From Caldilineaceae bacterium (lineage in GTDB: Bacteria > Chloroflexota > Anaerolineae > Caldilineales > Caldilineaceae), in assembly GCA_022827195.1 (NCBI GenBank), contig JAJDTL010000041.1, positions 157,599-221,598 of the forward strand: a stretch of DNA of 64,000 nucleotides, in the 5' to 3' direction. Numbering within the stretch: the first letter of the stretch is position 1; each line of letters begins with the position of its first letter. The position numbers and the translations under genes are program-made. The notes under the pieces are model-generated. The model worked only from the letters and a program-made list of their open reading frames with translations. It did not search any database and was not told the DNA's origin. Positions 8,926 through 16,885 of the stretch are shown here, piece after piece.

Positions 8926-10146
8926 ATGGACACGAGCGAGTGCGGGGCCGAGATTTGCTCACTCGACGACCTCCGCGCTGATATACCCCTCACGCGTCAA
9001 TACATCTATCTGAACAGTTGCACGTTCGGACCGGTACCGCGGTCGATCCAGGCGTGCATGGCGGACGCATTGCGCGCAGAGAACGAGGAGATTATTGCGA
9101 TACGAGGCAAGGAGGCAGGCGTTCGCTTCTACTCACGGGCCGAGCAGGCGCGGTGCACGCTGGCGGACCTGCTGGGCGTATCGGCCGGGGACGTGGCCTG
9201 GACCTACAACACGACGACCGCCACCAGACTGGCGATCATGGGCATCGGCTGGCAGCCGGGCGACAAACTGGCGGTGACCGACGTAGAGCACGTCAGCACG
9301 AATCGGGCGGCGGCGGGGCTGGCGCAATCGCGCGGTGTAGAGACGACGGTGATTCCTTCGACCGGGCCCGGCGAGGCAGTTTACGCAGGGCCGGACCTCT
9401 TTCTTGAGCAGCTGGACCGTCTGCTGACTCCGGCCCATCGTATGCTGGTGATGAGCCATGTCTCCAACATCGACGGGCGGCGGCTGCCCGTGACTGAGGC
9501 CGCGCGTATGGCGCGGGCGCGCGGGGTCAGGACGCTTGTGGACGGGGCGCAGTCGCTGGGCATCTTCACGGTGGACGCGGCGGCGATGGGGGCCGACTTC
9601 TACAGCGGCTCGGTCCACAAGTGGCTTCTGGGCCCTCCCGGCATCGGGTTTCTCTTCGTTTCCAGCAACAGCAGGAAAGAGTTCAACCCCTTTGACTTTC
9701 CTGTTGTTAAGGATGATACGGGCGACGCTGAGCGGGCGCCGATGACGGCGTCAGCGCTGTGTGAGCTGGGAACGGCCAACTACGCGCTGCGTATCGGCGC
9801 GGGCGCGTGTGTGGAGACTGCGCGACGCATAGGGCTGGGCAAGATTGAAGAGCGATGCCGCTTGCTGACCGCCCGGCTGCGCGCGGGCCTGAGGCTTGTG
9901 CCGGGCATCCGCGTCGCCAGTCCGGAAGAGTGGGAACTGTCTTCCAGCGTTACCACGATCCAGCTGGACGAAGGAACGCCAGAGCGCTGCCAGCGGTTTG
10001 TCGAGCGACTTTTGGAAGAGTACGGCATCGTTGTCAAATACCGCCCGGAGATTTGCGGCGTGCGCATCGGCGTCGCCGGATTCAATACGAATGAAGAGAT
10101 CGAGCAGTTCCTGGCGGCGACCGTCCACCTCATTCCACAGATCTGA
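8926..10146 (+). CDS. Aminotransferase class V, isopenicillin-N-epimerase-like
   Basis: A 406-residue PLP enzyme. The early motif YIYLNSCTFGPVP and later TRLAIMGIGWQPGDKLAVTDVEH are typical of the class V family. The predicted PLP lysine is K232 in SVHKW, with the PLP-ring aspartate in LVDGAQSLG. It is only distantly similar to the enzyme at 3770 despite the shared fold, so the two are unlikely to be a recent duplication. It begins 87 bases after the DppC gene of system 1 and is followed by the 595-aa protein at 10174. An upstream in-frame ATG would add 20 residues without family similarity, so 8926 is preferred. Substrate unknown. Confidence 0.87.
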   Translation: MDTSECGAEICSLDDLRADIPLTRQYIYLNSCTFGPVPRSIQACMADALRAENEEIIAIRGKEAGVRFYSRAEQARCTLADLLGVSAGDVAWTYNTTTATRLAIMGIGWQPGDKLAVTDVEHVSTNRAAAGLAQSRGVETTVIPSTGPGEAVYAGPDLFLEQLDRLLTPAHRMLVMSHVSNIDGRRLPVTEAARMARARGVRTLVDGAQSLGIFTVDAAAMGADFYSGSVHKWLLGPPGIGFLFVSSNSRKEFNPFDFPVVKDDTGDAERAPMTASALCELGTANYALRIGAGACVETARRIGLGKIEERCRLLTARLRAGLRLVPGIRVASPEEWELSSSVTTIQLDEGTPERCQRFVERLLEEYGIVVKYRPEICGVRIGVAGFNTNEEIEQFLAATVHLIPQI

Positions 10147-10173
10147 CCACAACGGAGAAAGTAAGAGCGAATT

Positions 10174-11961
10174 ATGGCTGAACAGAGCAGACGCACGCCC
10201 ATCGTCACCCTTGACAGGCCCATGCCGCCTCCTCACTGGGCCCTGCTGCAATGGCAGCTGATCCGCAACCAGACCGAGGCGGTGCAGGCGTTCTACGACC
10301 GCTACTTCGACGAGCGAGGCTACCTGCTCTGCGTTCCCCGCTGGGGCGGGGACGACGGGCCGGATGACGCGGCCGAAAACCTGGCCGGATGGACGGTGCT
10401 GCATGCGCTGGGCGCGCCCGATCTTGTCCTGGACCTGTACAAGAGCGGGTGGGAGGGCCATCTGCGGCAGTACACGGAGGCGAAGACGGTGGAGGTGCCG
10501 TTCGCCCGCGAAGGGATGTACTACAAAGAGTTTCCGGTGATGTTCGACTGGATGCACAACGGCGAAGGCTTTTCCGTCTTTTTCCTGCAGCCGCTGTCGG
10601 ACCCGTACGACCTTGCGATGCGGCGGCGGATGGAACGGTTTGCCGGCTTCTACATGGGCACCGATCCCCAGGCTCACAACTATGACGCGGAGCACCGCGT
10701 CATCCGCAGCATGTTCAATGGCAGCCGCGGGCCGCTGATGCGCAAGTCGACCGGGCTGGATTGGGCGGGCGATCCGATCGAGGTCGAGGGCCGTTTCAAG
10801 CCCGGGCACGGGGAGCGCAATTACGCGGAGATGGTGGCCCACTTCGAGGACTACAACGACGTTGTCGGCGACCACCCGCTAAATCTTCAGACCACGACGA
10901 TGGCCCTCAACTCTTACATGCTGTCGGGTGAAGAGCGGTACAGGGCGTGGGCGGTCGACTACGTTGACGCCTGGTGCGAGCGCACTGCAGCCAACGGCGG
11001 GATCATCCCTACCAATATCGGGCTGGACGGGACGATCGGCGGCGCGTGCGACGGCAAGTGGTACGGCGGCGTCTACGGTTGGGGCTTCACGGTGGTGGTG
11101 CCGCAGACGGGCGCGCTGGCGCACCGGCCTTACTTCACGAATCGCGCCCATTACGGCTTTGGCAACGGCCTGCTGATGACAGGAAGTCAGAGCTACGTGG
11201 ACACGTGGCGCGGCGTCATCGACGCTGTGAACGCGAACGCCAAGGACAGCGATGGACAGACACTCTATCCGCACATGCACGGCGACGACGGCTGGTACGA
11301 TTTCAGGCCGGACCCGTTCAGCGTGGGCGCGCTGGAGGTCTACTACTGGTCGATGGATCGGGCAGATCTGCCGCGCGTCGAGTCGAACGAGTGGGTCCGT
11401 TTTCTGGAGGGTCAGAACCCAGAGTATCCGGTTACTGCGCTGCAGGAGGACCTGGCCGAGGTGCGGGAACGGATCGGGAAGGTGCGGGCCGACAGCACGT
11501 CGGCTGATACGCGCATGTCGGACGATATGAACGGCTTCAATCCGGCGATGGTGAGCCGGCTGACTGAACTGATGCTGGGCGGCCTGCCGACGGAAAGGCT
11601 GGGCTTTCCGCTGCATTGCCGCGTGCGCTACTTCGACCCGGAGCGGCGGCGGGCGGGCATGCCGGAGGGCGTGGGTGCGCTGGTGGAGAGCATGGACGCG
11701 GACGGGGTGACGCTGACATTGGTGAACACGGACCAGGTGGCGGGGCGCGTCGTGGTTGTGCAGGGGGGCGCGTACGCGGAGCACCAGTTTTCGAGCCTGG
11801 CGGTAGAGGGCGGGGAGACTGTGGCGCTGGACTGCGACAGCTTTACGGTGCGGCTGGGGCCGGGGTGTGGAAGCAGGCTTCGGATTGGGATGGCGCGGTA
11901 TGCGAACCGGCCGAGCTGCGCGTTTCCGTGGGACCGGTCCTCGCCTGCGACTCACCCCTAA
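10174..11961 (+). CDS. Uncharacterised 595-aa protein, possibly an (alpha/alpha)-toroid carbohydrate-active enzyme
   Basis: No family could be assigned with certainty. The protein is hydrophilic, lacks a signal peptide and is rich in aromatic residues. Repeated Trp/Tyr/Gly segments (for example GGACDGKWYGGVYGWGF near residue 290-305 and GDDGWYDFRPDPFSVGALEVYYWSMD near 370) and helix pairs around residues 215-275 (NLQTTTMALNSYMLSGEERYRAWAVDYVDAW) resemble alpha/alpha-toroid glycosidases and lyases. The last 130 residues look like a beta-sandwich. It directly follows the second class V aminotransferase (27 bases), so it may act on the same substrate as system 1. The fold suggestion is inference; an unrelated enzyme is possible. 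Confidence 0.75.
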   Translation: MAEQSRRTPIVTLDRPMPPPHWALLQWQLIRNQTEAVQAFYDRYFDERGYLLCVPRWGGDDGPDDAAENLAGWTVLHALGAPDLVLDLYKSGWEGHLRQYTEAKTVEVPFAREGMYYKEFPVMFDWMHNGEGFSVFFLQPLSDPYDLAMRRRMERFAGFYMGTDPQAHNYDAEHRVIRSMFNGSRGPLMRKSTGLDWAGDPIEVEGRFKPGHGERNYAEMVAHFEDYNDVVGDHPLNLQTTTMALNSYMLSGEERYRAWAVDYVDAWCERTAANGGIIPTNIGLDGTIGGACDGKWYGGVYGWGFTVVVPQTGALAHRPYFTNRAHYGFGNGLLMTGSQSYVDTWRGVIDAVNANAKDSDGQTLYPHMHGDDGWYDFRPDPFSVGALEVYYWSMDRADLPRVESNEWVRFLEGQNPEYPVTALQEDLAEVRERIGKVRADSTSADTRMSDDMNGFNPAMVSRLTELMLGGLPTERLGFPLHCRVRYFDPERRRAGMPEGVGALVESMDADGVTLTLVNTDQVAGRVVVVQGGAYAEHQFSSLAVEGGETVALDCDSFTVRLGPGCGSRLRIGMARYANRPSCAFPWDRSSPATHP

Positions 11962-12000
11962 AAGATTGGCACTCTCGCTTGCAAGTAGCCATTGACAGAA

Positions 12001-12055
12001 GTCATTTACATGACAGAACAGTTTGAGTATACTCATCTCTGATTGAGTATACTCA
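12001..12055 (+). promoter_or_regulatory. Twin palindromic operators upstream of ThDP enzyme gene
   Basis: The perfect 12-bp palindrome TGAGTATACTCA occurs twice, at 12024-12035 and 12044-12055, exactly 20 bases apart (two helical turns), inside a longer direct repeat. An additional inverted repeat with arms GTCAT/ATGAC spans 12001-12014. A possible promoter TTGAGT (12023-12028) with TATACT (12048-12053), spacing 19, overlaps both copies. The arrangement fits cooperative binding of a dimeric repressor or activator. No regulator gene is nearby. Confidence 0.65.
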
Positions 12056-12185
12056 TTTCTGAGCACCCATTGATGCTGGAGAATTGTTGTTAGTGAGCTT
12101 CCAATCTACTAGCTTGATAAGGTGCCCATTTACTCCGAAGTCCGGTTCTTAGACACTCGCACAGAGTTTAAGGACCTGTTTGCTA

Positions 12186-12230
12186 CTTGCCACCTCCCTT
12201 ATCCGGCTCGAACGAAATGTCGACGAGCCC
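12186..12230 (+). mobile_element. Relic of an IS5-family right end with transposase C-terminus
   Basis: Bases 12186-12233 translate as LATSLIRLERNVDEPW, matching FAATFIWLERNVNGPL at the end of the intact-length IS5 element at 14898-15739. A 17-base run is identical, and the terminal GACGAGCCC resembles the inverted repeat there. Only the right end is recognised; the rest has been lost or diverged. Confidence 0.7.
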
Positions 12231-12256
12231 TGGCCGCACGTCCTTAAGGGTTGTCT

Positions 12257-13885
12257 ATGAAGACCGAATGTACCGGGGGCGAAGCGCTCGTTCAGGGCCT
12301 TCTCTCCCACGGCATCGATACGATTTTCGGCCTGCCCGGCGTGCAGAACGACCACTTTTACAACGCCGTTTACGATGCCGGCGACGAGATACGCGCCATC
12401 CATACCCGCCATGAGCAGGGCGCAGCCTACATGGCCCTCGGCTACGCGCTCGCCTCCGGAAAAACGGGCGTCTATGTTGTCGTGCCCGGCCCCGGATTTC
12501 TCAACACGACCGCCGCGCTCGCAACCGCCTACGCCACCAATGCGCCCGTACTCTGCCTCGCCGGCCAGATCCATTCGGACCAGCTCGGCCGCGGTTTCGG
12601 AATGTTGCACGAGATCCCGGACCAACTGGTCGTTATGCGCTCGTTGACCAAGTGGGCGCGCCGCGCCGAAAGCCCCGGCGAACTCCCGCGACTGTTGGCA
12701 ACAGCGCTCAGTGAAATGCGTTCAGGCCGACCCCGGCCCGTCGGACTGGAAGTGCCTCTGAACGTCCTTGCCGGCAAGGCGGAAATAGGCGACAGTCCGC
12801 TGCCCCTCACCGTGCGCCGACCGGCAGTGGATACCGACACGATCGAAGAGGCAGCCCGGCTCATGGGCAAGGCGCGCAACCCCGTGATATTCGTCGGTGG
12901 CGGCGCCATGGACGCGAGCGAAGAGGTCCGCGCCCTGGCCGAAGCCCTCCAGGCGCCTGTCATCGCCAGCGGGCGCGGCCGCGGCATCCTCTCCAGCCGC
13001 CATCCTTTCAGTCACACTTACGCAGTCGGCGAGCGCCTCTGGAAACAGGCCGACGTGGCCATCGCCATCGGCACACGACTTACCAAGCCGTTAATTCAGT
13101 GGAAGAGCCCGGACCATCTGACTCTGATTCGCGTCGACATCGCGGCCAAGGAGTCAGACCTGATAACTCCGGCGGAGGTGACAGTCGCGGCCGACAGCAA
13201 GGTTGCCCTAGGCGCCCTGCTGCCAGTTCTGGCACGCCACAACCGCCCGCGGCCTTCGCGTGTGGCTGAAATGCTTGCGCTGCACAAGGAGATGGAAGAG
13301 CTATTTGACTCGTTCCAACCCCAGACGGAGTTCGTGCGCGCGATCCGCGACACTCTGCCGGATGATGGCATCTTTGTCGATGAGATCACGCAGGTTGGCT
13401 ATGCCAGCATTCTGGCAATGCCCGTTTACCAGCCGCGTACATTTCTTACCCCCAATTATCAGGCGACTTTGGGCTGGGGACTCCCCACCGCACTCGGCGC
13501 AAAGATAGCGGCCCCCAATCGTTCGGTCCTCTCGATCAGCGGCGACGGCGGCTTCCTTTTTTGCGCAACGGAACTGGCGACGGCGGTGCAGCATGGCATC
13601 AACACCGTTTCGGTCGTCTTCAACGATGGAGCATTTGGCAACGTGCGCCGCATGCAGAAAGAGCTCTACGCCGGGCGCACCATCTCCTCAGACTTGGTGA
13701 ATCCCGACTTTGTTGCCCTTGCAGAGTCCTTTGGCGCGCTCGGGGTCCGGGTTCAGTCCGGCGACAGCCTGCGTGACGCACTGACCGATGCTTACGCGGC
13801 AGACCTGCCTGTTGTGATCGAAGTGCCGGTCGCAGAGATGCCTGGGCCCTGGCGGGGCTTGTATCCCGCCGAGGTCGAGATTTAA
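12257..13885 (+). CDS. Thiamine-diphosphate-dependent enzyme (acetolactate synthase-like)
   Basis: A 542-residue ThDP enzyme. The activating glutamate is E53 in RHEQGAAYM, and the ThDP/Mg motif GDGG begins near residue 429 with FNDGAFGN downstream. It is a diverged paralogue of the enzyme at 1216. The ATG at 12257 is preferred to the TTG at 12251 because TAAGGG at 12245-12250 gives correct spacing only to the ATG. The gene sits immediately downstream of an IS5-end relic and of twin operators, and is followed 155 bases later by prephenate dehydratase. The FGLPGVQNDHFYNAV segment replaces the usual FGxPG region, as in many catabolic 2-oxo-acid decarboxylases. Exact substrate unknown. Confidence 0.9.
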   Translation: MKTECTGGEALVQGLLSHGIDTIFGLPGVQNDHFYNAVYDAGDEIRAIHTRHEQGAAYMALGYALASGKTGVYVVVPGPGFLNTTAALATAYATNAPVLCLAGQIHSDQLGRGFGMLHEIPDQLVVMRSLTKWARRAESPGELPRLLATALSEMRSGRPRPVGLEVPLNVLAGKAEIGDSPLPLTVRRPAVDTDTIEEAARLMGKARNPVIFVGGGAMDASEEVRALAEALQAPVIASGRGRGILSSRHPFSHTYAVGERLWKQADVAIAIGTRLTKPLIQWKSPDHLTLIRVDIAAKESDLITPAEVTVAADSKVALGALLPVLARHNRPRPSRVAEMLALHKEMEELFDSFQPQTEFVRAIRDTLPDDGIFVDEITQVGYASILAMPVYQPRTFLTPNYQATLGWGLPTALGAKIAAPNRSVLSISGDGGFLFCATELATAVQHGINTVSVVFNDGAFGNVRRMQKELYAGRTISSDLVNPDFVALAESFGALGVRVQSGDSLRDALTDAYAADLPVVIEVPVAEMPGPWRGLYPAEVEI

Positions 13886-14040
13886 AGATGCCCATCTTGG
13901 ACATTCGTACATCGCATCCGCGTTGCCGATTTTGGCGCAAACCGTTGACTCGGAGCGCTGTCACAGCCCAGCGGAGAACGGCGATTTCTCGTCTCTAAGG
14001 TCTTATCTTCTTGCAGTTTGGTGATAAGTGGAGTGGTCCG

Positions 14041-14898
14041 ATGACCGTGATCGCATTTCAAGGGGAGCACGGCGCATTTTCCGAACAAGCATGCCATCAA
14101 CAGTTCGGAGCCGGGGCCCACACAGTCTCCTGTAAGACGTTCGAAGAGCTCTTTTCATCTCTGGACGACGACCGCGCCACATTGGGCGTCGTACCGGTGG
14201 AGAATTCCGCCGCCGGCAGCATCAACAAGGCCAGTGATCTGTTGTTGAATCATGACCTGCGAATTCAGGGTGAAATCATTTTGCGGGTGCAACACAACCT
14301 ACTGACGATACCTGGCAATGGCGACAAGATCAAGAAGGTACGCAGCCATACGCAGGCCTTGTCGCAGTGCGAAGGCTTTCTCAACCGCAACCGTTTCGAG
14401 GCAGTTCCCTGGTATAACACGGCCGGCAGCGCCAAAGATCTGGCGGAGTGTCCGGAGCCAAATGTGGGCGCAATTGCCAGTTCTCTGGCCGCAGAGATTT
14501 ATGACTTGGAGATTGTCCAGCGGAACATTGAGGACGTGAGCTACAACTATACACGCTTCGTTGTCATCGGAAAAGGCGAAGCAGGTCAGACACAGAATTC
14601 CAAGACATCAATCGTTTTTGCCACGCCCCACAACCCAGACGGGCTGTCAGCCTGCATTCGGGAATTTGCCGACCGCAGAATCAAGCTTCTCAGGTTAGTA
14701 AGCCGTCCGCGCCGCGATTATCCGTGGCAGTATGTATTTTATATGGACGTCGAGGGCCACTGGCGAGAGCCGAACTGCGGCGCCGCTCTTCTTGGTCTGC
14801 TCAACCATGCGGCCTTTGTCAAGATGTTGGGTAGCTATCCCGCTGCATTTCAGCCCATTGAGGATCGATACGCACAGAAGGTAATGTTGCAGGACTAG
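14041..14898 (+). CDS. pheA: Prephenate dehydratase with ACT domain
   Basis: A 285-residue monofunctional prephenate dehydratase, which converts prephenate to phenylpyruvate in phenylalanine synthesis. The catalytic domain shows IAFQGEHGAFSEQA, the VVPVENSAAGSI motif, and SHTQALSQCEGFL. The conserved threonine region before the ACT domain is NYTRFVVIG. The C-terminal ACT domain contains KLLRLVSRPRRDYPWQYVFYMDVEGH (the family ESRP-like motif is here VSRP), which normally binds phenylalanine for feedback control. The ATG at 14041 follows GTGGAG; a frame-open start 30 bases upstream is unlikely. Base composition is lower in GC than the neighbours, and the TAG stop overlaps the left end of the IS5 element by one base, so the insertion lies exactly at its 3' end. 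Confidence 0.9.
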   Translation: MTVIAFQGEHGAFSEQACHQQFGAGAHTVSCKTFEELFSSLDDDRATLGVVPVENSAAGSINKASDLLLNHDLRIQGEIILRVQHNLLTIPGNGDKIKKVRSHTQALSQCEGFLNRNRFEAVPWYNTAGSAKDLAECPEPNVGAIASSLAAEIYDLEIVQRNIEDVSYNYTRFVVIGKGEAGQTQNSKTSIVFATPHNPDGLSACIREFADRRIKLLRLVSRPRRDYPWQYVFYMDVEGHWREPNCGAALLGLLNHAAFVKMLGSYPAAFQPIEDRYAQKVMLQD

Positions 14899-15739
14899 GT
14901 CTCGTTGACGTTTGATTGATTCTGTCAAGATGGCGACAATCGTAGGATGTCTACCTATAAGATTGCCGACCTTCAGTGGCAGAAACTGTACGCATTTCTG
15001 CGAGGACACCCTCGTGCCTATGCGGGGCAAGAGGACAAGTGTCGCCGTTTCGTCGAAGCAGTTCACTGGATTCTGCGCAGCGGCGCCCAGTGGCGTGAAC
15101 TGCCAGCCGACCTTGGCAAGTGGAACAGTGTCTTCAAGCGCTACGCACGCTGGGAAGAGAACGGTGTTTGGGCCGACATGTTCAAACAGTTCGCGCAAGA
15201 CCCGGACATGGCAGCGGTCATGCCGGACAGTACAGCTGTTCGCGCCCATATGTGCGCCGCGGGCGGCTCCAAAAAAGGGGGCGTCAGAACGAACAGTGCC
15301 TAGGACGGAGCCGGGGTGGCTTCAGCAGCAAGATCCATCTCCTCGTCGATGCGCTTGGCTTCCCCTTACAGTTCATCTTGAATGGCGGCGAGCGCCATGA
15401 CCTTTCCCAGGCTGAATCGTTGCTCGCACCTTTCCATTTTGACGCGGTCATTGCCGATAAAGGCTACAGTTCCGACCCGCTGCGAGAGCTGCTCACAGCT
15501 AAACAGGTCGAGGTGGTCATCCCTTCTCGCCGCTATTGCAAGCAACCGCGGGGCTACGACCGCCTTCGCTACAAAGAGCGCAACATCGTCGAACGCTTCA
15601 TCAACAGAATCAATTCATCAACAGAACCAAGTGGTATCGGAGCATTCTCACCCGCTATGAAAAACTGGCACGGCGTTTCATAGCTTTCCTGCACTTTGCC
15701 GCTACTTTCATATGGCTCGAACGAAATGTCAACGGGCCC
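14898..15739 (+). mobile_element. IS5-family insertion sequence, about 842 bp
   Basis: The terminal inverted repeats are GGTCTCGTTGAC at 14898-14909 and GTCAACGGGCCC at 15728-15739 (10 of 12 matching when inverted), enclosing an IS5-type transposase. The size is typical for the two-frame IS427-like group. No target-site duplication is evident at the flanks. Confidence 0.8.
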
Positions 15740-15760
15740 TTGAGAGAAGTGCTCAGATGA
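14947..15760 (+). pseudogene. IS5-family transposase, inactivated by a 17-bp tandem duplication
   Basis: Frame 1 (14947-15303) encodes the N-terminal half (LQWQKLYAFL, GAQWRELPADLGKW, DSTAVRAHMCAAGG). It passes into the -1 frame at the run of six A and five G at 15271-15281, consistent with the programmed frameshift known in two-frame IS5 elements. That frame then encodes LGRSRGGFSSKIHLLVDALG and the DDE region ADKGY...RYKERNIVERFINR. At 15597-15630 the sequence TTCATCAACAGAAYCAA is present twice in tandem (17 bases, one mismatch). This shifts the frame, and the expected end (TKWYRSILTRYEKLARRFIAFLHFAATFIWL) continues in a third frame. Removing one repeat restores a normal C-terminus, so the duplication is the inactivating event. 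Confidence 0.85.
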
Positions 15761-15943
15761 CTATCCAGCTCTGCTCGAACCGGCCGGTCGACCGCGTTCA
15801 ATCGACGGGCATACTGGTACGGAGACTTGGATCCGTCCCATGCGGCGGGCCGCGACGGCGGAGCGCTCCATTCGAATTGGTTTGGCTCAGTCCATCGAAC
15901 TGTTCTATCACTGACGACCGCAGCCATGCAGGAGGCAAGCAAA
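15740..15943. other. Short spacer between IS5 element and toxin-antitoxin relic
   Basis: Open frames exist on both strands, but none has a recognisable family or ribosome-binding site. It is probably eroded sequence that was upstream of the toxin-antitoxin operon before the IS arrived. The AGGAGG at 15930-15935 belongs to the antitoxin relic. Confidence 0.4.
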
Positions 15944-16246
15944 ATGGATTAGTCTGGTCAAATGCGCTCATGGACGGTCGACGAGGCCCTGACCCGTCTC
16001 CCTGTAATCCTGAGGCTCGCGGCGGAATAGGGGCCACAGCAATTCGGCACGGTCAGGCCGTTCGTCATGGTGCTGGTAGATTCGTGGTACGCTCAGATAC
16101 AGGACCACAAGCCTTCCCAACAACAGCGTCAAAAGCCAATGGGTCAGTGGCTGGTGGAAAACATGCCGCACGGGGTTGACCTCGAACTCCCCGACTCGCG
16201 CGAGCCCCACCGGCCGACTCCATTCAAGAACCAGGAAGACGAATGA
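15944..16246 (+). pseudogene. Phd/YefM-type antitoxin relic with in-frame amber codons
   Basis: A single frame of about 100 codons is free of indels but contains TAG at 15950 and TAG at 16028. The translation MRSWTVDEALTRLPVILRLAAE(stop)GPQQFGT, then VMVLVDSWYAQIQ, matches the antitoxin pattern (SWxVxDAKxRLSExLRxAxExGPQ, then V-V-S-x-E/D-x-W/Y). The tail GQWLVENMPHGVDLELP and FKNQEDE ends at TGA 16244. AGGAGG lies eight bases before the ATG at 15944; the ATG at 15962 could be the original start, leaving one nonsense codon. The TGA overlaps the ATG of the PIN toxin relic (ATGA), so the operon structure is preserved. Both stops could arise from CAG or TGG by single transitions. Family call is by pattern recognition. 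Confidence 0.75.
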
Positions 16247-16650
16247 GTGGCAATCTCCTCGACTCAAACGATGTCTCGGAGATTGTCAGGATTTCTCCTG
16301 ACACCCCCCTTCGTTCCTTCCTGCCTGAGCAATCTATGCTGTGAGGTTTGACTATTGCCCTGCATGAGCTGGAATTTGGCGTGAATCGGCTACCTCAAAG
16401 GCGCCGCCGCGAGGCATAACGCACCGCACTGTCGATGTGACTTGAAGCCTATGTCGACAGTATCCTGCCAGTTGCGCGTGCAGAGGCTGAGCAGGCAGCC
16501 CTTCCGAGAGTTTGGGCGTGTCGCGCTGGCATTGTCCTGCAATTGGCCGATGCCTTGAGTGCCGGTACCTCCATGGTCCACAGACTCATATTGGCAACGC
16601 GCAAAGTTAAAGTCTTTGCTGCACTGGACGCTGACGTCGTCAATTCGTAG
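16243..16650 (+). pseudogene. PIN-domain (VapC/FitB-like) toxin relic with three nonsense codons
   Basis: One continuous frame of 136 codons with no indel encodes a recognisable PIN ribonuclease. Segments in order are MSGNLLDSNDVSEIV (family LLDTNVVSE), IALHELEFGVNRLPQ (the catalytic glutamate), YVDSILPVARAEAEQAA, LADALSAGTSMVHRLILATRKVKVF (family DAxIAAxAxxxxLxLxTRNxxDF) and DADVVNS with TAG at 16648. In-frame stops are TGA 16342 (where the family has Trp), TAA 16417 and TGA 16438. The TRNxxDF acidic residue is also lost (TRKVKVF). The element is therefore a dead type II toxin that normally would be an RNase held by the upstream antitoxin. Confidence 0.8.
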
Positions 16651-16885
16651 GAAACTTCCTGACCCTTAAGATCGGAAATACAGCTATTGGTTTTCGTTCT
16701 TGGTTTCATGTTGGAGACTTGGATCGGCAGAAGTCAGTGGCCGGCGGCCGGCTGCCCGTAACTGTCCGCGCTGCTGTGCAACGGAACTGCCGTGGACTGT
16801 GGAAAGTTGCCGCCAGTTAGAGTTCGTTTTGCGGCTGGATGAAAGGGTGGGTTTGTTGACGCGAATCAAGAGAGTGCGAGGGCCT

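Noticed and set aside
14947..15303. Short first frame of the IS5 transposase as a separate gene
   Set aside because: It is the N-terminal half of a two-frame transposase joined at the A6G5 run, not an independent protein.
15712..16179. 155-codon plus-strand open frame after the IS5 element
   Set aside because: It is in a different frame from the antitoxin relic, which has a ribosome-binding site and family motifs; this frame has neither.
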